A stretch of 64,000 nucleotides of DNA from Brumimicrobium oceani (GTDB lineage Bacteria; Bacteroidota; Bacteroidia; Flavobacteriales_D; Crocinitomicaceae), in assembly GCF_003143775.1 (NCBI RefSeq), contig NZ_QFRJ01000003.1:193294-257293 (forward strand). Direction: 5' to 3'. The notes under the pieces are model-generated. The model had not been told where the DNA came from, did not search any database, and saw nothing but the letters and a program-made list of their open reading frames with translations. Of the stretch, positions 18,467 through 28,478 are shown one piece after another (position 1 is the first letter of the stretch; every line of letters starts with the position of its first letter). The translations under genes were made by a program, and so were the position numbers.

Positions 18467-18519
18467 AAAAAAGGGGGAGAATTAATGGCGCAAAGCGCCA
18501 TTAATTCTCCCCCTTTTTT
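18467..18519. terminator. Perfect 25-bp stem-loop with A6/T6 ends
   Basis: The left arm 18467-18491 (AAAAAAGGGGGAGAATTAAT, then GGCGC) pairs perfectly with 18495-18519; the loop is AAA. It is symmetrical and would work as a terminator on either strand. It lies about 335 bp past the mutS2 stop. Confidence 0.75.
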
Positions 18520-18532
18520 GAACTCACAACTT

Positions 18533-18578
18533 AAAAAAAAGTTACCTCAAGATTATATCTTGTGGTAACTTTTTTTTT
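18533..18578. terminator. Second strong stem-loop, A8/T8 ends
   Basis: 18533-18553 (A8, then GTTACCTCAAGAT) pairs with ATCTTGTGGTAAC plus the T run ending at 18578, with a single T-T mismatch. It is 13 bp from the previous stem-loop, so the two form tandem terminators on the mutS2 side. The CAAGAT/ATCTTG inner stem is also used by the third hairpin at about 18415-18443. Confidence 0.7.
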
Positions 18579-18853
18579 ATTTCTCGGTCTAATTCCACAT
18601 CGACAAGCCACAAGAAAACTTATAGCTAAATGTCGATCTTATTTCGAAATGAAGCATAAATTGAAAAAATATTGACGTGATGTTACCTGTAATTGACGTG
18701 TGGATATTAGCTGGCCATTGTTTTATAATAAAACATATCCCCACAAATTTAATGTGACCCAATAAAATCCTCTAACTGTAAAGTTCTAGACTTTGGATAT
18801 TATACCTAGGATTATGGTCTAGCACCCAAGGACTGCTAAGGCTCCTACTATAA

Positions 18854-20977
18854 CTAATTACTTACCCAAATCAACTGCTCTAGTTTTACTTTCATTCTAG
18901 CAAAACCCAATAAAACTGTTACCTCATCCCCTTTTATCTCTTCCACATCACCAGTTTGCTTCGTTGCAATGAGCTTCACTTTACTCCCAACCTTAATTTT
19001 ATCTTGTTGGTATTCGTTGACCATTTTCTTTGGCTTTCCTTTTTTCTTATTGGCCTGCTTCTTAAGTCGAATTTCTTTTTTAACTTCCTCTGTTTTCGCT
19101 TTTTCTTTTGCAATGTACTTTTTAATATCTTGCATCAGCGGTTCATTTACATTCTTCTTCTTGACACCAACTTTATAGTTGTCAATATATGATTGAAGTT
19201 TATTCCCTAGACTTACGAATTTGCTGGTTTCCTCTGCTTTATTTTGTAGAGAGGCCAATTTTCTATCGTATTTTTCCTTTGTTGTTTCGTAATATTTCCG
19301 ATGTTTATCAGCAGTTTCTTGTGCTAAAATGTGTTCTTTGGTTAAGCGACTCAAATAGGATTTTTCTTTTTGCAATTCATGAAGCAGTTGATCCATCTCT
19401 ACCTTCTTATTGTCAAGTTTGGATTTTGCCCTATTAATTAGCTTTTTCGGAATCCCATTAATTTGAGCAACTTCAAAAGTAAATGAACTTCCTGGCTGCC
19501 CCATTGAAAATTTAAACAAAGGATTCAACGTTTCCGTATCGAACAACATGCAACCATTGATAGCTTCAGGCAACTTGTCCGCTTTCAGCTTTATATTGCT
19601 GTAGTGTGTAGTGATAACTCCGTAAGATCCTTTGTCATAAAGTGTTTCAAAAAACACTTCAGCCAGCGCACCACCCAAATCAGGATCTGAACCCGTACCA
19701 AATTCGTCTAATAAAAGTAGAGCGTTTTCATTGGCTACATTTAAAAAATGACGCATTCTTTTCAAACGGTAAGAATAGGTACTGAGCTCATCTACAATGG
19801 ACTGATTATCTCCAATATCCGTTAACAGTGCATCAAAAAAGCACATTCTACTATTCGGATGCAGGGGCACTAATAAACCACATTGCAACATCAATTGTAA
19901 AAGTCCAACTGTCTTTAGGGTTATACTCTTCCCTCCTGCGTTTGGTCCAGAAATCACCAACATTCTAGAATTTTCATTCATAGAAATTCGTTGAGGAATA
20001 GTTTTCTTTCCTAAATTGTCATTGTTCATTTTCAACAAAGGGTGAAAACAATCAATTAAATCGAATGCTTTATTTTCATTTATTGCAGGTAAATTAGCGT
20101 CGAGAAGCAGCGCCAGTCTACATTTTGCATTGATAAAATCCAACTTGGTTAAAACTTGCTGATAGTCTTTTATCAGCGGAAGGAAAGCCAACATCTCATA
20201 AGTTAACTGCTGCAGAATGATGAAAATTTCTTTTCTTTCATCATCTTTAAGTTGCTCTAATTCATTATTTAAAGGAACAGTTTCTCCCGGTTCTACAAAG
20301 GTAACGTTTCCAGATTTTGAATTGCCCACTACCTGACCATTAACTTCTCTTTTGTAGGAAGACAGAACAGCTAAAACCCTTCTATCATCGAAATACCCTT
20401 CCTTCGTGTCGGCCAAATACCCTTTCTTCAAGTACTTTCGCATACTCCTGTCGAAAGTGGAATGAATATGTCTTTTTACTGAAGACATTTGCTGACGTAT
20501 TGACAAAAGATCTGATGAGGCATCGTCTTTTACCTTTCCGTGTTTGTCAAAAATAGTATCGATTTTCTCGATAATTTCTTTCGTAAATTCTACATCCGAG
20601 AGGAGTTCATACAACTGAGGGAAATCTTCTTCTCTTTTATTAAAAAAGAAAAGCAAGGAATTTACCATGACAGAAGCCATACGAATTCGGGCAAAGCTTT
20701 CTTGAGGAAGACTGGCATTTTGCACAGGCAACATCCGAATTTCATTTTGCAGTTCCTCGAATTCCAATCTTGGAAAACTTTCGCCTTCTCTACGGATTTC
20801 AACCAACTCATTGGTCTGATTAAGGAATTTCATTAACTCCTCATTGTTCTGAACAGGTTTCAACCGTTCTACGATTTTGAGCGCAGATGGGCCAACACAA
20901 TACTCGCGTAATATGTCCTGAAGCTTTCCGAGCTCTAAATCCTTATATGTTTGTGGGTCGCATTTCAACATTTGCAT
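18854..20977 (-). CDS. mutS2: MutS2-type ATPase lacking a Smr domain
   Basis: 707 residues. The N-terminal helical core region is followed by the MutS ATPase: Walker A SGPNAGGKS at about 341-349, Walker B LLLLDEFGTGSDP, and TTHYSNIK. After it comes a long charged coiled coil (about 500-655) and a small C-terminal beta domain (IKVGSKVKLIAT to KLEQLIWVSN). The Smr nuclease domain that ends typical MutS2 proteins is missing, as I recall for many Bacteroidota members. MutS2 proteins have been linked to suppressing recombination and to rescuing collided ribosomes; which applies here is open. Starts at 20977 or 20971 are both ATG. It is divergent from the 21008 gene with a 30-bp gap. Confidence 0.88.
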   Translation of the reverse strand: MQMLKCDPQTYKDLELGKLQDILREYCVGPSALKIVERLKPVQNNEELMKFLNQTNELVEIRREGESFPRLEFEELQNEIRMLPVQNASLPQESFARIRMASVMVNSLLFFFNKREEDFPQLYELLSDVEFTKEIIEKIDTIFDKHGKVKDDASSDLLSIRQQMSSVKRHIHSTFDRSMRKYLKKGYLADTKEGYFDDRRVLAVLSSYKREVNGQVVGNSKSGNVTFVEPGETVPLNNELEQLKDDERKEIFIILQQLTYEMLAFLPLIKDYQQVLTKLDFINAKCRLALLLDANLPAINENKAFDLIDCFHPLLKMNNDNLGKKTIPQRISMNENSRMLVISGPNAGGKSITLKTVGLLQLMLQCGLLVPLHPNSRMCFFDALLTDIGDNQSIVDELSTYSYRLKRMRHFLNVANENALLLLDEFGTGSDPDLGGALAEVFFETLYDKGSYGVITTHYSNIKLKADKLPEAINGCMLFDTETLNPLFKFSMGQPGSSFTFEVAQINGIPKKLINRAKSKLDNKKVEMDQLLHELQKEKSYLSRLTKEHILAQETADKHRKYYETTKEKYDRKLASLQNKAEETSKFVSLGNKLQSYIDNYKVGVKKKNVNEPLMQDIKKYIAKEKAKTEEVKKEIRLKKQANKKKGKPKKMVNEYQQDKIKVGSKVKLIATKQTGDVEEIKGDEVTVLLGFARMKVKLEQLIWVSN

Positions 20978-21003
20978 ACAAAGCTAATAAATCATTACAT
21001 TTG
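20971..21003 (+). promoter_or_regulatory. Bacteroidota-type promoter, near-leaderless
   Basis: TTTG at 20971-20974 and TACATTTG at 20996-21003, spacing 21. The ATG of the next gene begins 5 bases after the -7 box, where transcription would be expected to start. The -33 box overlaps the first codons of mutS2 on the other strand. Confidence 0.65.
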
Positions 21004-21007
21004 TTAA

Positions 21008-21610
21008 ATGAAAAAGTTCACTGCATTCGTATTATCCTTGTTGACAATTGTTGTATTTGCATCGATTGCCTGGTTACTTTACTCCAATTTCCAAACTACT
21101 CCAGTAGTAATTATCAATTTAGTGATAATGATGACGGGCGTTATGCTTGCATTTATTGTTTACAACAGAGTGATGGTAAGCAGCGATAAAAGTTCAATTC
21201 AAGTTAATACCGATCATTTCCCTTATATTGAACGTGCTTTAATCTATGTTATGCCTCAAGACTTTGTCTCTAAATTGGAGAAAAATAAAGGTAAAATATT
21301 TATGGTTTCAACTGATGTTGTTGAAAGTGACATTTCACTTAAAGATGGCGACTTCAATAGACTTACAGATACCATCACTTTGCGTTACACCAATGGAGTT
21401 AGCACTAAAATACGTGGCTCGAGAACTGTTGCTGTGGGAGATAATCAATTTCTTTTTTACGGTTTTGATGAATTAATTCACATAAAAGGTAAAACAGAGC
21501 TTATTTATCAATGGGAAGAAGACAGATTGGTTCAGCAAGTAAATGGTGAATTGGTTTCTATCAATATCCCCGATAGAATGCCTGTTTATATCTTTGATTG
21601 GAAAGAATAA
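21008..21610 (+). CDS. Hypothetical membrane-anchored protein
   Basis: 200 residues. Two membrane helices at about 5-25 and 33-53 (FVLSLLTIVVFASIAWLLY; VVIINLVIMMTGVMLAFIVY) are followed by a soluble domain of about 145 residues with many beta strands (GKIFMVSTDVVESDISL, NQFLFYGFDELIHI). I do not recognise a family. The stop at 21610 is 66 bp from the convergent hydrolase gene. Its promoter appears to overlap the mutS2 start. Confidence 0.72.
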   Translation: MKKFTAFVLSLLTIVVFASIAWLLYSNFQTTPVVIINLVIMMTGVMLAFIVYNRVMVSSDKSSIQVNTDHFPYIERALIYVMPQDFVSKLEKNKGKIFMVSTDVVESDISLKDGDFNRLTDTITLRYTNGVSTKIRGSRTVAVGDNQFLFYGFDELIHIKGKTELIYQWEEDRLVQQVNGELVSINIPDRMPVYIFDWKE

Positions 21611-21676
21611 AAAACACGGTTTTTTCCCGCTGTACAACAGCTTACATTATCTGAACCAAAGAAAAACCTGTTGATA

Positions 21677-22459
21677 TTATTTTTGCAGCTTCAAGAAAGA
21701 AATCACGGTATCGTTGAATTCAATGGGCTGATCTACATTTACTACATGACCACAGTTTTCAATAACATGCAATTGCGCACTCATGTGTTTTGAAATCACC
21801 TCTTTTATAGAAGGCAGAAATAAATGATCCTGTTCTCCCATGATGTAAAGCGTAGGAATATTGATGTCTTTCATTCTAAATAATCGCAGCAAAGGAGTCA
21901 GTTCTGCAGTTAATTTATACCATCTTTTAAATTCTTTTTGGTAAAGCTTTTTAGCTTCTTTCACAAACAATGAACGAGATTCCTTGTGGTTCTTTCTTGG
22001 CATTATAACGAATGCAAAAAGTTTGTACAAAAATATATAAGGAACAACGGATTTAAAAACATTTCCAAAACCGATAAGAAACTTTGATCTGACATTTAAC
22101 TTTAGAATCGCGCCTCCCATAACCATGCTCTCGACCCTCTCAGGGTTTCTTTCGGCTAAATCACGAATTAAAATTGTCCCCAAAGAAATTCCAATAAAAT
22201 GAGATTTCTGAATTTTAAGGTGATCCAAAACTTCAAGAATATCGTTGGAAATAAATTGAAAAGTATATTTCTCATTGCTGATTTGCTTTACTGGAACCTG
22301 ACTCTCGCCATGACCTCTTAAATCAATCAACAAAACATTAAACTCATTTTTAAAAGCACGAATTTGCCTAAACCAAATGGAACTACTCCCCCCTGCTCCA
22401 TGAACAAAAGTGACCCATTTTGTGGTATTTTCATTAGGATAAATTGAATAACTTAACAT
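21677..22459 (-). CDS. Alpha/beta hydrolase
   Basis: 260 residues with the fold's landmarks: oxyanion loop HGAGGSSSIW (about 20-29), DLRGHGES, nucleophile elbow GISLGT (Ser), acid residue in MGEQDHLFLP, and the catalytic His in NCGHVVNVDQP near the C-terminus. The substrate is unknown; such proteins hydrolyse esters, lactones or similar bonds in the cytoplasm. There is no signal peptide. Single gene, with its 5' side facing a 673-bp gap. Confidence 0.88.
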   Translation of the reverse strand: MLSYSIYPNENTTKWVTFVHGAGGSSSIWFRQIRAFKNEFNVLLIDLRGHGESQVPVKQISNEKYTFQFISNDILEVLDHLKIQKSHFIGISLGTILIRDLAERNPERVESMVMGGAILKLNVRSKFLIGFGNVFKSVVPYIFLYKLFAFVIMPRKNHKESRSLFVKEAKKLYQKEFKRWYKLTAELTPLLRLFRMKDINIPTLYIMGEQDHLFLPSIKEVISKHMSAQLHVIENCGHVVNVDQPIEFNDTVISFLKLQK

Positions 22460-22791
22460 AGTTTAAAAATAGTTTATTGCCCTAAATAAACAGATGAGCT
22501 GCATATAAAGTTTTACAATAATACAACAAAAAAATTCAGTCCTTCAAAATATTTTTAGTTGAAATTCAGCTACTTGATTGTTTTTAAATGCGTACATAAT
22601 ATTTTTGAAAGTTAAATGCTATCATTAGAGGGCGCTAAGAAAATTAGAAGTATAAAATAAAGCTCGAAAACTTTTTTCGAAAAATGAAAAAGAAGTGAAC
22701 TTGTGACATACTTCTCATGTGTTACCGAACAACAATTATGTAAGTCCCGACTGAAAGACGAATGCAGACATTAAACATAAAATACTTGTCC

Positions 22792-22940
22792 GGAACTTTA
22801 CCAGCAGTTTAATAAACTACAATAAAAAATGGTTCTCTCTTTAATTTTCACTTTGTTGAAGTAGAAATTTGCGAAAGATTTTGTCAGTTCACCGCTGAAT
22901 CACATACTTCATTAAATCTATTTGCTGGTAGAGTATCAAA
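22792..22940 (+). repeat. MITE-like dispersed intergenic repeat, copy D
   Basis: 149 bp with both ends. Left: ATACTTGTCCGGAACTTTAC followed by CAGCAGTTTAATAAAC. Right: TTTGCTGGTAGAGTATC. It lacks the middle hairpin module: TTCTCTCTTTAATTTT joins directly to CACTTTGTTGAAGTAGAAAT. It lies in the gap 22460-23132, in which I see nothing else convincing. Confidence 0.78.
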
Positions 22941-23132
22941 TAGACATTTAAAAGATAGACCAATAGTTTTAGTGCTTGCGTTTAAGGCCTGTGACAAAAA
23001 GTTGACAAGTAAATAAAGCTGAACGCATAGTACTAGCTCCTGTTCCCAACATCCACATTTTTACTACAATTCAAAACTCCTCATCTATATACTCTCTCCT
23101 ACTTCTATTATTCTTAAATTCGCAACTCCAAA

Positions 23133-24347
23133 ATGCATAGAATGAAAATCCCCACAATAGCCATAAAACTTAATAAAGCAGGAGAAAGAGCCGTAAAACA
23201 AGGTCACCCTTGGGTATTTGAGAACAGCATTGAGAAAGCACCTGAAGGCGATAGACCCGCTGGAAATTTGTGTGTGATTTTTGATCAACGCTACAATAAA
23301 CCTATCGCATTTGGTTTGTGGGATCCTGAAGAAATTATTCGCATAAAAATTATTCTTCAAGGCAATCGTTTGCAATTGAACACTGAGTTTTGGAAAGCAC
23401 AGTTAAAAATGGCGTATTCAAAAAGACAGAACCTCATCAATAAAGGCATTACAGGTTACAGAGGAATTCACGGGGAAAATGATAGTTTCCCTGGATTAAT
23501 TCTAGATGTTTATGCAAAAGTTGGTGTTCTGAAAATCTATTCAAACATTTGGAAACCTTACATCGAAGTTTTGATGGAGGAAATTCAAAGTTTGTATGGC
23601 TTAGAAAGTATTGTGACCCGTTTCAGTAGAAAAATTGAACAAAAGAACACATTTCCTTATCAAGAAGGTCAAATTATTGGTGAAGCTTTAGCGGATGAAA
23701 AAGTCGAATTTGAAGAATGTGGTGTGAAGTTTTATGCCTACACACAGTCTGGACACAAAACAGGATTCTTTTTGGACCAGCGACCAAACAGGTTGTGGGT
23801 TCAGCAAAATGCAAAAGGAAAGAAAGTCTTAGATGTTTTCAGTTATGTTGGCGGATTTGGCATTCATGCTTTAAAGGGAGGTGCATCAAATTTAACATCA
23901 GTTGACATTAGTCAGCAAGCGATGGACGTAGCAGCAGAAAACATTAAACTGAACAAACTAGACATTTCAAAATGGACACCAATCACAGAAGATGCATTTG
24001 TGGCTTTAGAAGACTTGATTGAGAAAAATGAGCTCTTCGATATGGTCATCATCGATCCACCTTCATTCGCAAAACAAGCCAGTGAGGTAGCCAGCGCATC
24101 CAATCAATATGAAAGGTTAGCCCGGTTGGGAAGAGATTTAGTTGCTAAAAATGGCACCCTTATCCTCGGCTCTTGTTCAAGCAGAATTTCCTTAGAAGTC
24201 TTTGAAGATATTCATCGCCATGCAGGAATAAACCCAATGAATGATTGGAAATATTTACATTTTAAGCTCCACGATGACGATCACCCGATTGGTTTTGCAG
24301 AGAGTAATTATTTGAAGACCGTGTTTTATAGGAAAGGGGGTGATTAA
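23133..24347 (+). CDS. rlmI: RlmI-like class I rRNA methyltransferase (23S m5C1962 type)
   Basis: 404 residues. An N-terminal PUA-like domain (KAGERAVKQGHPWVFENSIE) is followed by a linking domain and a Rossmann methyltransferase: YTQSGHKTGFFLDQRPNR, SAM-binding VLDVFSYVGGFGIHAL, IIDPPSFAK, and LGSCSS holding the cysteine expected for C5-cytosine methylation. This is the RlmI layout and length. ATGs at 23133 and 23142 are both usable. It is convergent with lon, with a terminator between. Confidence 0.88.
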   Translation: MHRMKIPTIAIKLNKAGERAVKQGHPWVFENSIEKAPEGDRPAGNLCVIFDQRYNKPIAFGLWDPEEIIRIKIILQGNRLQLNTEFWKAQLKMAYSKRQNLINKGITGYRGIHGENDSFPGLILDVYAKVGVLKIYSNIWKPYIEVLMEEIQSLYGLESIVTRFSRKIEQKNTFPYQEGQIIGEALADEKVEFEECGVKFYAYTQSGHKTGFFLDQRPNRLWVQQNAKGKKVLDVFSYVGGFGIHALKGGASNLTSVDISQQAMDVAAENIKLNKLDISKWTPITEDAFVALEDLIEKNELFDMVIIDPPSFAKQASEVASASNQYERLARLGRDLVAKNGTLILGSCSSRISLEVFEDIHRHAGINPMNDWKYLHFKLHDDDHPIGFAESNYLKTVFYRKGGD

Positions 24348-24459
24348 TTGGTGATTTTTCAATTGAAAATGGTTAATCTAAAAAAACCACTCATTCTTAC
24401 CATATAATCTTTCTTATTTCAGGAACGCCACATTGCTGTAGCTTGTTTCTGAACCAAAA

Positions 24460-24494
24460 AAAACCACTCCCTACCTAAGTAGAAAGTGGCTTTT
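24460..24494. terminator. Bidirectional terminator between rlmI and lon
   Basis: AAAACCACT (24460-24468) pairs with AGTGG-C-TTTT (24485-24494), with one bulged base and a 16-nt loop. It has an A run on one side and a T run on the other, placed between convergent genes. Confidence 0.6.
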
Positions 24495-24539
24495 ATAATT
24501 AAAACCTAAACGAATAATTTGTAATTATCTAATTCGTAA

Positions 24540-26987
24540 TTAATTCACCGAAACCGCATCCAAAACCTTAACCTTCGTTAAAGCGATATCCAAAACTTCC
24601 TTCATGTGGCTCACATAATGGAAAGTTAATCCATTTAAGTACTCTTCTTTAATTTCCTCAACATCTTGTTTGTTCTTGTCGCTCAGGATAATTTCTTTAA
24701 TGTCGGCACGCTTTGCCGCTAAGATTTTCTCCTTAATTCCACCCACTGGTAAAACATCTCCACGCAAGGTAATTTCACCTGTCATGGCTAAATTTTTCTT
24801 TACCTTCCTTTGCGTGAATAAAGAAGCCAAGGAAGTTAACATTGTAATACCCGCTGAAGGCCCATCTTTTGGTGTAGCTCCTTCTGGAACGTGCATGTGC
24901 ACATCATAATTATTGAAAACATCTGCTTCGACACCTATCCAGTCTGGATGTGCTTTTAAGAACTGTAAAGCAATCGTTGCGGATTCTTTCATCACATCCC
25001 CCAGGTTTCCAGTCAAAGTAAGCTTTCCTTTCCCTTTGGCCAATGAAGATTCAATAAATAAAATATCCCCACCCATTGAAGTCCAAGCCAAGCCAGTTAC
25101 TACTCCTGCAACATCATTGTTGGCGTACTTGGTTTTTGGTCTTCCAGGCCCCATGATTTTCACTAAATCATCCGCAGAAATGGTCTTTTTAAATTCTTCT
25201 TCCATGGCAATTTGTCGTGCGCGATTTCTAACCAATTTAGCCACCACTTTGTCTAAACCTCGAACACCCGATTCGTGCGTATATTCTTCAATCAATTTTT
25301 CCAGGGTGGACTTACTAATTGAAATATCAGATTTTTTAATTCCATGTTCCTTTATTTGGTTTGGAAGTAAGTGTCTTTTAGCAATCTCTATTTTCTCTTC
25401 CACTGTATACCCTGAAACCTCAATAAGCTCCATACGGTCTCGCAGTGGACCTTGAATTGTAGATAAATCATTTGCTGTTGCGATAAACAACACCTTTGAT
25501 AAATCATACTCTGTCTCCACATAATTATCGTAAAACTCATTGTTTTGCTCTGGGTCCAAGACCTCTAGCATAGCACTTGATGGATCTCCTTGATTTGAAC
25601 GAGAAATTTTATCAATCTCATCGAGCACGAAAACAGGATTTGAAGTACCGGCCTTTTTTAAGTTTTGAATTACGCGTCCTGGCATAGCTCCAATATAGGT
25701 CTTTCTATGTCCACGAATTTCGCTTTCATCTCGAATTCCTCCCAATGACATTCTTACATATTTTCTTCCTAGCGCCTCAGCCACTGACTTTCCTAAAGAG
25801 GTTTTACCTACTCCCGGAGGTCCATAAAAACATAAAATTGGTGACTTCATGTCTTTCTTCAGTTTCAAGACTGCCAGGTATTCTAAAATACGCTTCTTTA
25901 CTTTTTCTAGGCCATAATGGTCACGCTCCAAGACCTTTTCAGCACGTTTCAAGTCGAGATTATCCACCGTATATTCATCCCATGGCAAATCCAGCAGCAA
26001 ATCTAAATAGTTCAGTTGAACAGTATATTCTGCCCCTTGTGGATTTGATCGCTGTAAACGATTCAATTCCTTATCGAACATTTCTGCCACTTTTTTAGAC
26101 CACTTTTTCTTAGCTGCACGTTCTCGCATCTTTTCCACATCTTGCTCCTGTGGGTTCCCGCCTAATTCTTCTTGAATCGTTTTAATTTGTTGATTTAAGA
26201 AATACTCGCGCTGTTGCTTGTCTAAATCTACTTTAACACGCGTTTGAATTTCATTACGCATTTCAAGTTGCTGTGCCTCAATCGTCAAATGTTGCAGAAC
26301 AGACATTGCGCGTTTTTTCAAATCCATCTCATCCAGCATCTTTTGCTTTGTTGCAACGTCAGCGTTCATATTAGAAGAAATAAAATTGATTAAAAAACTT
26401 GGGCTATCAATGTTCTTTATTGCAAACTGGGCCTCGGAAGGAATACTTGGAGATTCTTTAATTATCTTTAAAGACAACTCCTTCATCGATTGAATTATCG
26501 CCGTGAATTCCTTACTATTTTTTGGAGCTTTCGCTTCTTTACACAGTTTGATTTCACCACGTAAAAATGGTTTTTCCTGAGTTATTTTCTCTAGCTCAAA
26601 CCTTCTTTTCCCTTGAATGATCACCGTTGAGGTACCATCCGGCATTTTGAGCATACGCAGAATAGTTGCCACTGTACCTATTGAATGTAAGTCTTTCCCT
26701 TCTGGATCTTCAATTTCAGGATTCTTCTGAGAAACTACTCCTACTACCTTATCACTATTGTTGGCATGTTTTATTAAATCAATCGATTTATCTCTTCCTA
26801 CAGTGATTGGAATTACAACACCGGGAAATAATACATTATTCCTTAAAGGTAAAATTGGAATATCAGAAGGGAACTTAGCGTTGTGCATATCGTCCTCTTC
26901 TTCTTGAGTAATTAGCGGAATAAATTCGGCGTCAGAATCGTCTGGTGATCCTAAACTTATAATACTTTTATCAAAAATGTCGTTCAT
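24540..26987 (-). CDS. lon: ATP-dependent protease Lon
   Basis: 815 residues. The N-terminal substrate-binding domain ([18 protein letters not shown] at about 43-60) is followed by a coiled region, an AAA+ domain with Walker [10 protein letters not shown] (389-397) and Walker [11 protein letters not shown], and a C-terminal serine-lysine protease domain with S711 (PKDGPSAG) and K753 ([10 protein letters not shown]). Full length and intact. It degrades misfolded and regulatory proteins in the cytoplasm. It is monocistronic: the upstream gene cluster ends in its own hairpin at 27103-27134. Confidence 0.97.
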   Translation of the reverse strand: MNDIFDKSIISLGSPDDSDAEFIPLITQEEEDDMHNAKFPSDIPILPLRNNVLFPGVVIPITVGRDKSIDLIKHANNSDKVVGVVSQKNPEIEDPEGKDLHSIGTVATILRMLKMPDGTSTVIIQGKRRFELEKITQEKPFLRGEIKLCKEAKAPKNSKEFTAIIQSMKELSLKIIKESPSIPSEAQFAIKNIDSPSFLINFISSNMNADVATKQKMLDEMDLKKRAMSVLQHLTIEAQQLEMRNEIQTRVKVDLDKQQREYFLNQQIKTIQEELGGNPQEQDVEKMRERAAKKKWSKKVAEMFDKELNRLQRSNPQGAEYTVQLNYLDLLLDLPWDEYTVDNLDLKRAEKVLERDHYGLEKVKKRILEYLAVLKLKKDMKSPILCFYGPPGVGKTSLGKSVAEALGRKYVRMSLGGIRDESEIRGHRKTYIGAMPGRVIQNLKKAGTSNPVFVLDEIDKISRSNQGDPSSAMLEVLDPEQNNEFYDNYVETEYDLSKVLFIATANDLSTIQGPLRDRMELIEVSGYTVEEKIEIAKRHLLPNQIKEHGIKKSDISISKSTLEKLIEEYTHESGVRGLDKVVAKLVRNRARQIAMEEEFKKTISADDLVKIMGPGRPKTKYANNDVAGVVTGLAWTSMGGDILFIESSLAKGKGKLTLTGNLGDVMKESATIALQFLKAHPDWIGVEADVFNNYDVHMHVPEGATPKDGPSAGITMLTSLASLFTQRKVKKNLAMTGEITLRGDVLPVGGIKEKILAAKRADIKEIILSDKNKQDVEEIKEEYLNGLTFHYVSHMKEVLDIALTKVKVLDAVSVN

Positions 26988-27102
26988 ATCTTATGTGCGC
27001 TTTTGCGTCAATGTGTCAGTTAGTACTTCCAATTAAGTTAAAGAAATTTATTAAATCCCCAACTATAATTGCGGCTTCTAATGGTTCAATCCTTATGCCA
27101 TA

Positions 27103-27134
27103 GTAAAAAACTGTCAAAAATGACAGTTTTTTAC
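27103..27134 (-). terminator. Terminator for the arginase-argS-glmU-like operon
   Basis: A perfect 14-bp inverted repeat: GTAAAAAACTGTCA (27103-27116) and its complement (27121-27134), loop AAAA. On the minus strand it ends in a run of six U. It is about 180 bp past the 27317 stop; nothing else is seen in the 26988-27316 gap. Confidence 0.65.
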
Positions 27135-27316
27135 AGTTTTGAAGAAGAGTATTGAGGCACTTCTGAGTAAACTTTGTCCTAATTGAAAAAAACTAAAACT
27201 TCGATAATTGAATTTCAAGTTCAAAAATAATCACAGCGCATGATTTACTTACTCATTGAATTCTAACTCAATAACCAGTGATTATCCGGTTCAAAAGTCT
27301 TTATTTTTAGAATCTT

Positions 27317-28465
27317 TTATTTCTTTGGAAATAAATAATTTAAGATTTTTAAATCAGCATTTTCGATTTTTTTTCCTCTACGTATCATCATTTGATTAGC
27401 GGCATCAATTGCTCTATCTAAATCATATACTGGAGAATCTTGCTGACCTCCCCAAGAAAAGTTAGGGACATATTTTGGTGGAAATCCTGATGTAAAAATA
27501 TTTGCACAAACACCTATTACTGTTGCTGTATTTAACATTGAGTTGATACTTGTTTTGGAATGATCTCCCATCGCAACTCCCATAAACATAAGGTCTGTTT
27601 GTTCCATATCTTCCGATAAATAACTATAGGTCTTCACATTTCCGTAGTTGTTTTTAAGATTAGAACTGTTTGTATCCGCTCCTAAATTACACCATTCTCC
27701 TATTAGCGAATTTCCTAAAAAACCATCATGGCCTTTATTTGAATAGGCTTGGAAAATTACGTTATTCACCTCTCCCCCAACTTTACAATGCGGACCAAGA
27801 GAAACTGCACCATAAACTTTGGTGGATAGCTTTAATGCACTGTTTTCTGACATAGCCAAAGCTCCACGGACAACGCTTCCTTCCATTATTTCAGCGTTTT
27901 TACCAACATAAATAGGTCCAGACTTCACATTCAGAATTGCACATTCAACAGTTGCGCCCTCTTCAATAAAAAGCTGACTCGGGTCTCCAATTAATGTGTT
28001 TGTCTCTGAAAGCTGAGCGCTCTTTTTTCCTTTGGTATAAGCTGAAAAATCTGTGGCTAAAATAACATCGTTCTTTTGATACAAATCCCAACGGTTTTCT
28101 AAAATCACCAGATCATTAATTGTGACCGAAATGCTGTTTTTAGGCTCGAAATGCTCACCTCTGTGCGCCATAAAAACGCCTTGCATGTATAAGGTTTGAT
28201 TTAGCTCTAAATTTCTAACCAACTCCACTAACTTTTTATTAGGAACTACAGAAGCATTAATCCAGTAGTTGTCTTCCGTTTTATTGATCGGGAATTTCTC
28301 CGTAAAATAATCCTCGGTTTTAAAAGAAATTTTAGCTTCAGGCAAGTAAAACTGCCAGCGCTCATCATTCGTAAACATACCCGTTCTAAGATTTCCAACA
28401 GGCCTTGTTAAAGTTAATGGTGCAAATGTTAAGTGATTTGATAAATCGTGTAGGATGATATTCAT
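27317..28465 (-). CDS. GlmU-like UDP-GlcNAc synthesis protein (Bacteroidota variant)
   Basis: 382 residues from the ATG at 28465; a TTG at 28501 would overlap argS and is less likely. The N-terminus (MNIILHD, then LTFAPLTLTRPVGNLRTGM) and the C-terminal left-handed beta-helix hexapeptide pattern (GPIYVGKNAEIMEGSVVRGA, CKVGGEVNNVIFQAYSNKGH) match the alternative bacteroidetal GlmU family, thought to make UDP-N-acetylglucosamine. The N-terminal half lacks the classical nucleotidyltransferase LAAGxGTRM motif. It is 13 bp downstream of argS, so co-transcribed. Confidence 0.85.
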   Translation of the reverse strand: MNIILHDLSNHLTFAPLTLTRPVGNLRTGMFTNDERWQFYLPEAKISFKTEDYFTEKFPINKTEDNYWINASVVPNKKLVELVRNLELNQTLYMQGVFMAHRGEHFEPKNSISVTINDLVILENRWDLYQKNDVILATDFSAYTKGKKSAQLSETNTLIGDPSQLFIEEGATVECAILNVKSGPIYVGKNAEIMEGSVVRGALAMSENSALKLSTKVYGAVSLGPHCKVGGEVNNVIFQAYSNKGHDGFLGNSLIGEWCNLGADTNSSNLKNNYGNVKTYSYLSEDMEQTDLMFMGVAMGDHSKTSINSMLNTATVIGVCANIFTSGFPPKYVPNFSWGGQQDSPVYDLDRAIDAANQMMIRRGKKIENADLKILNYLFPKK

Positions 28466-28478
28466 AATTCTGTTTTTG

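Larger units (their letters stand above)
18012..18853. other. 842-bp gene-free stretch with three hairpins
   Basis: Both flanking genes (mutS2 and cmk) read leftwards. The stretch holds a 15-bp tandem repeat, a hairpin at about 18415-18443 (GTTCCCACAAGAT against ATCTTGCGAGAAC, 11 of 13 pairs), and two very strong stem-loops at 18467-18519 and 18533-18578. On the minus strand a TAAATTTG -7-like box sits at 18744-18751, without a convincing -33 box. The only sizeable frame (18249-18446) is mostly a translation of the 15-bp repeat and hairpins, and I do not accept it. A small RNA on the minus strand ending at the hairpins is possible but unproven. Confidence 0.5.
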
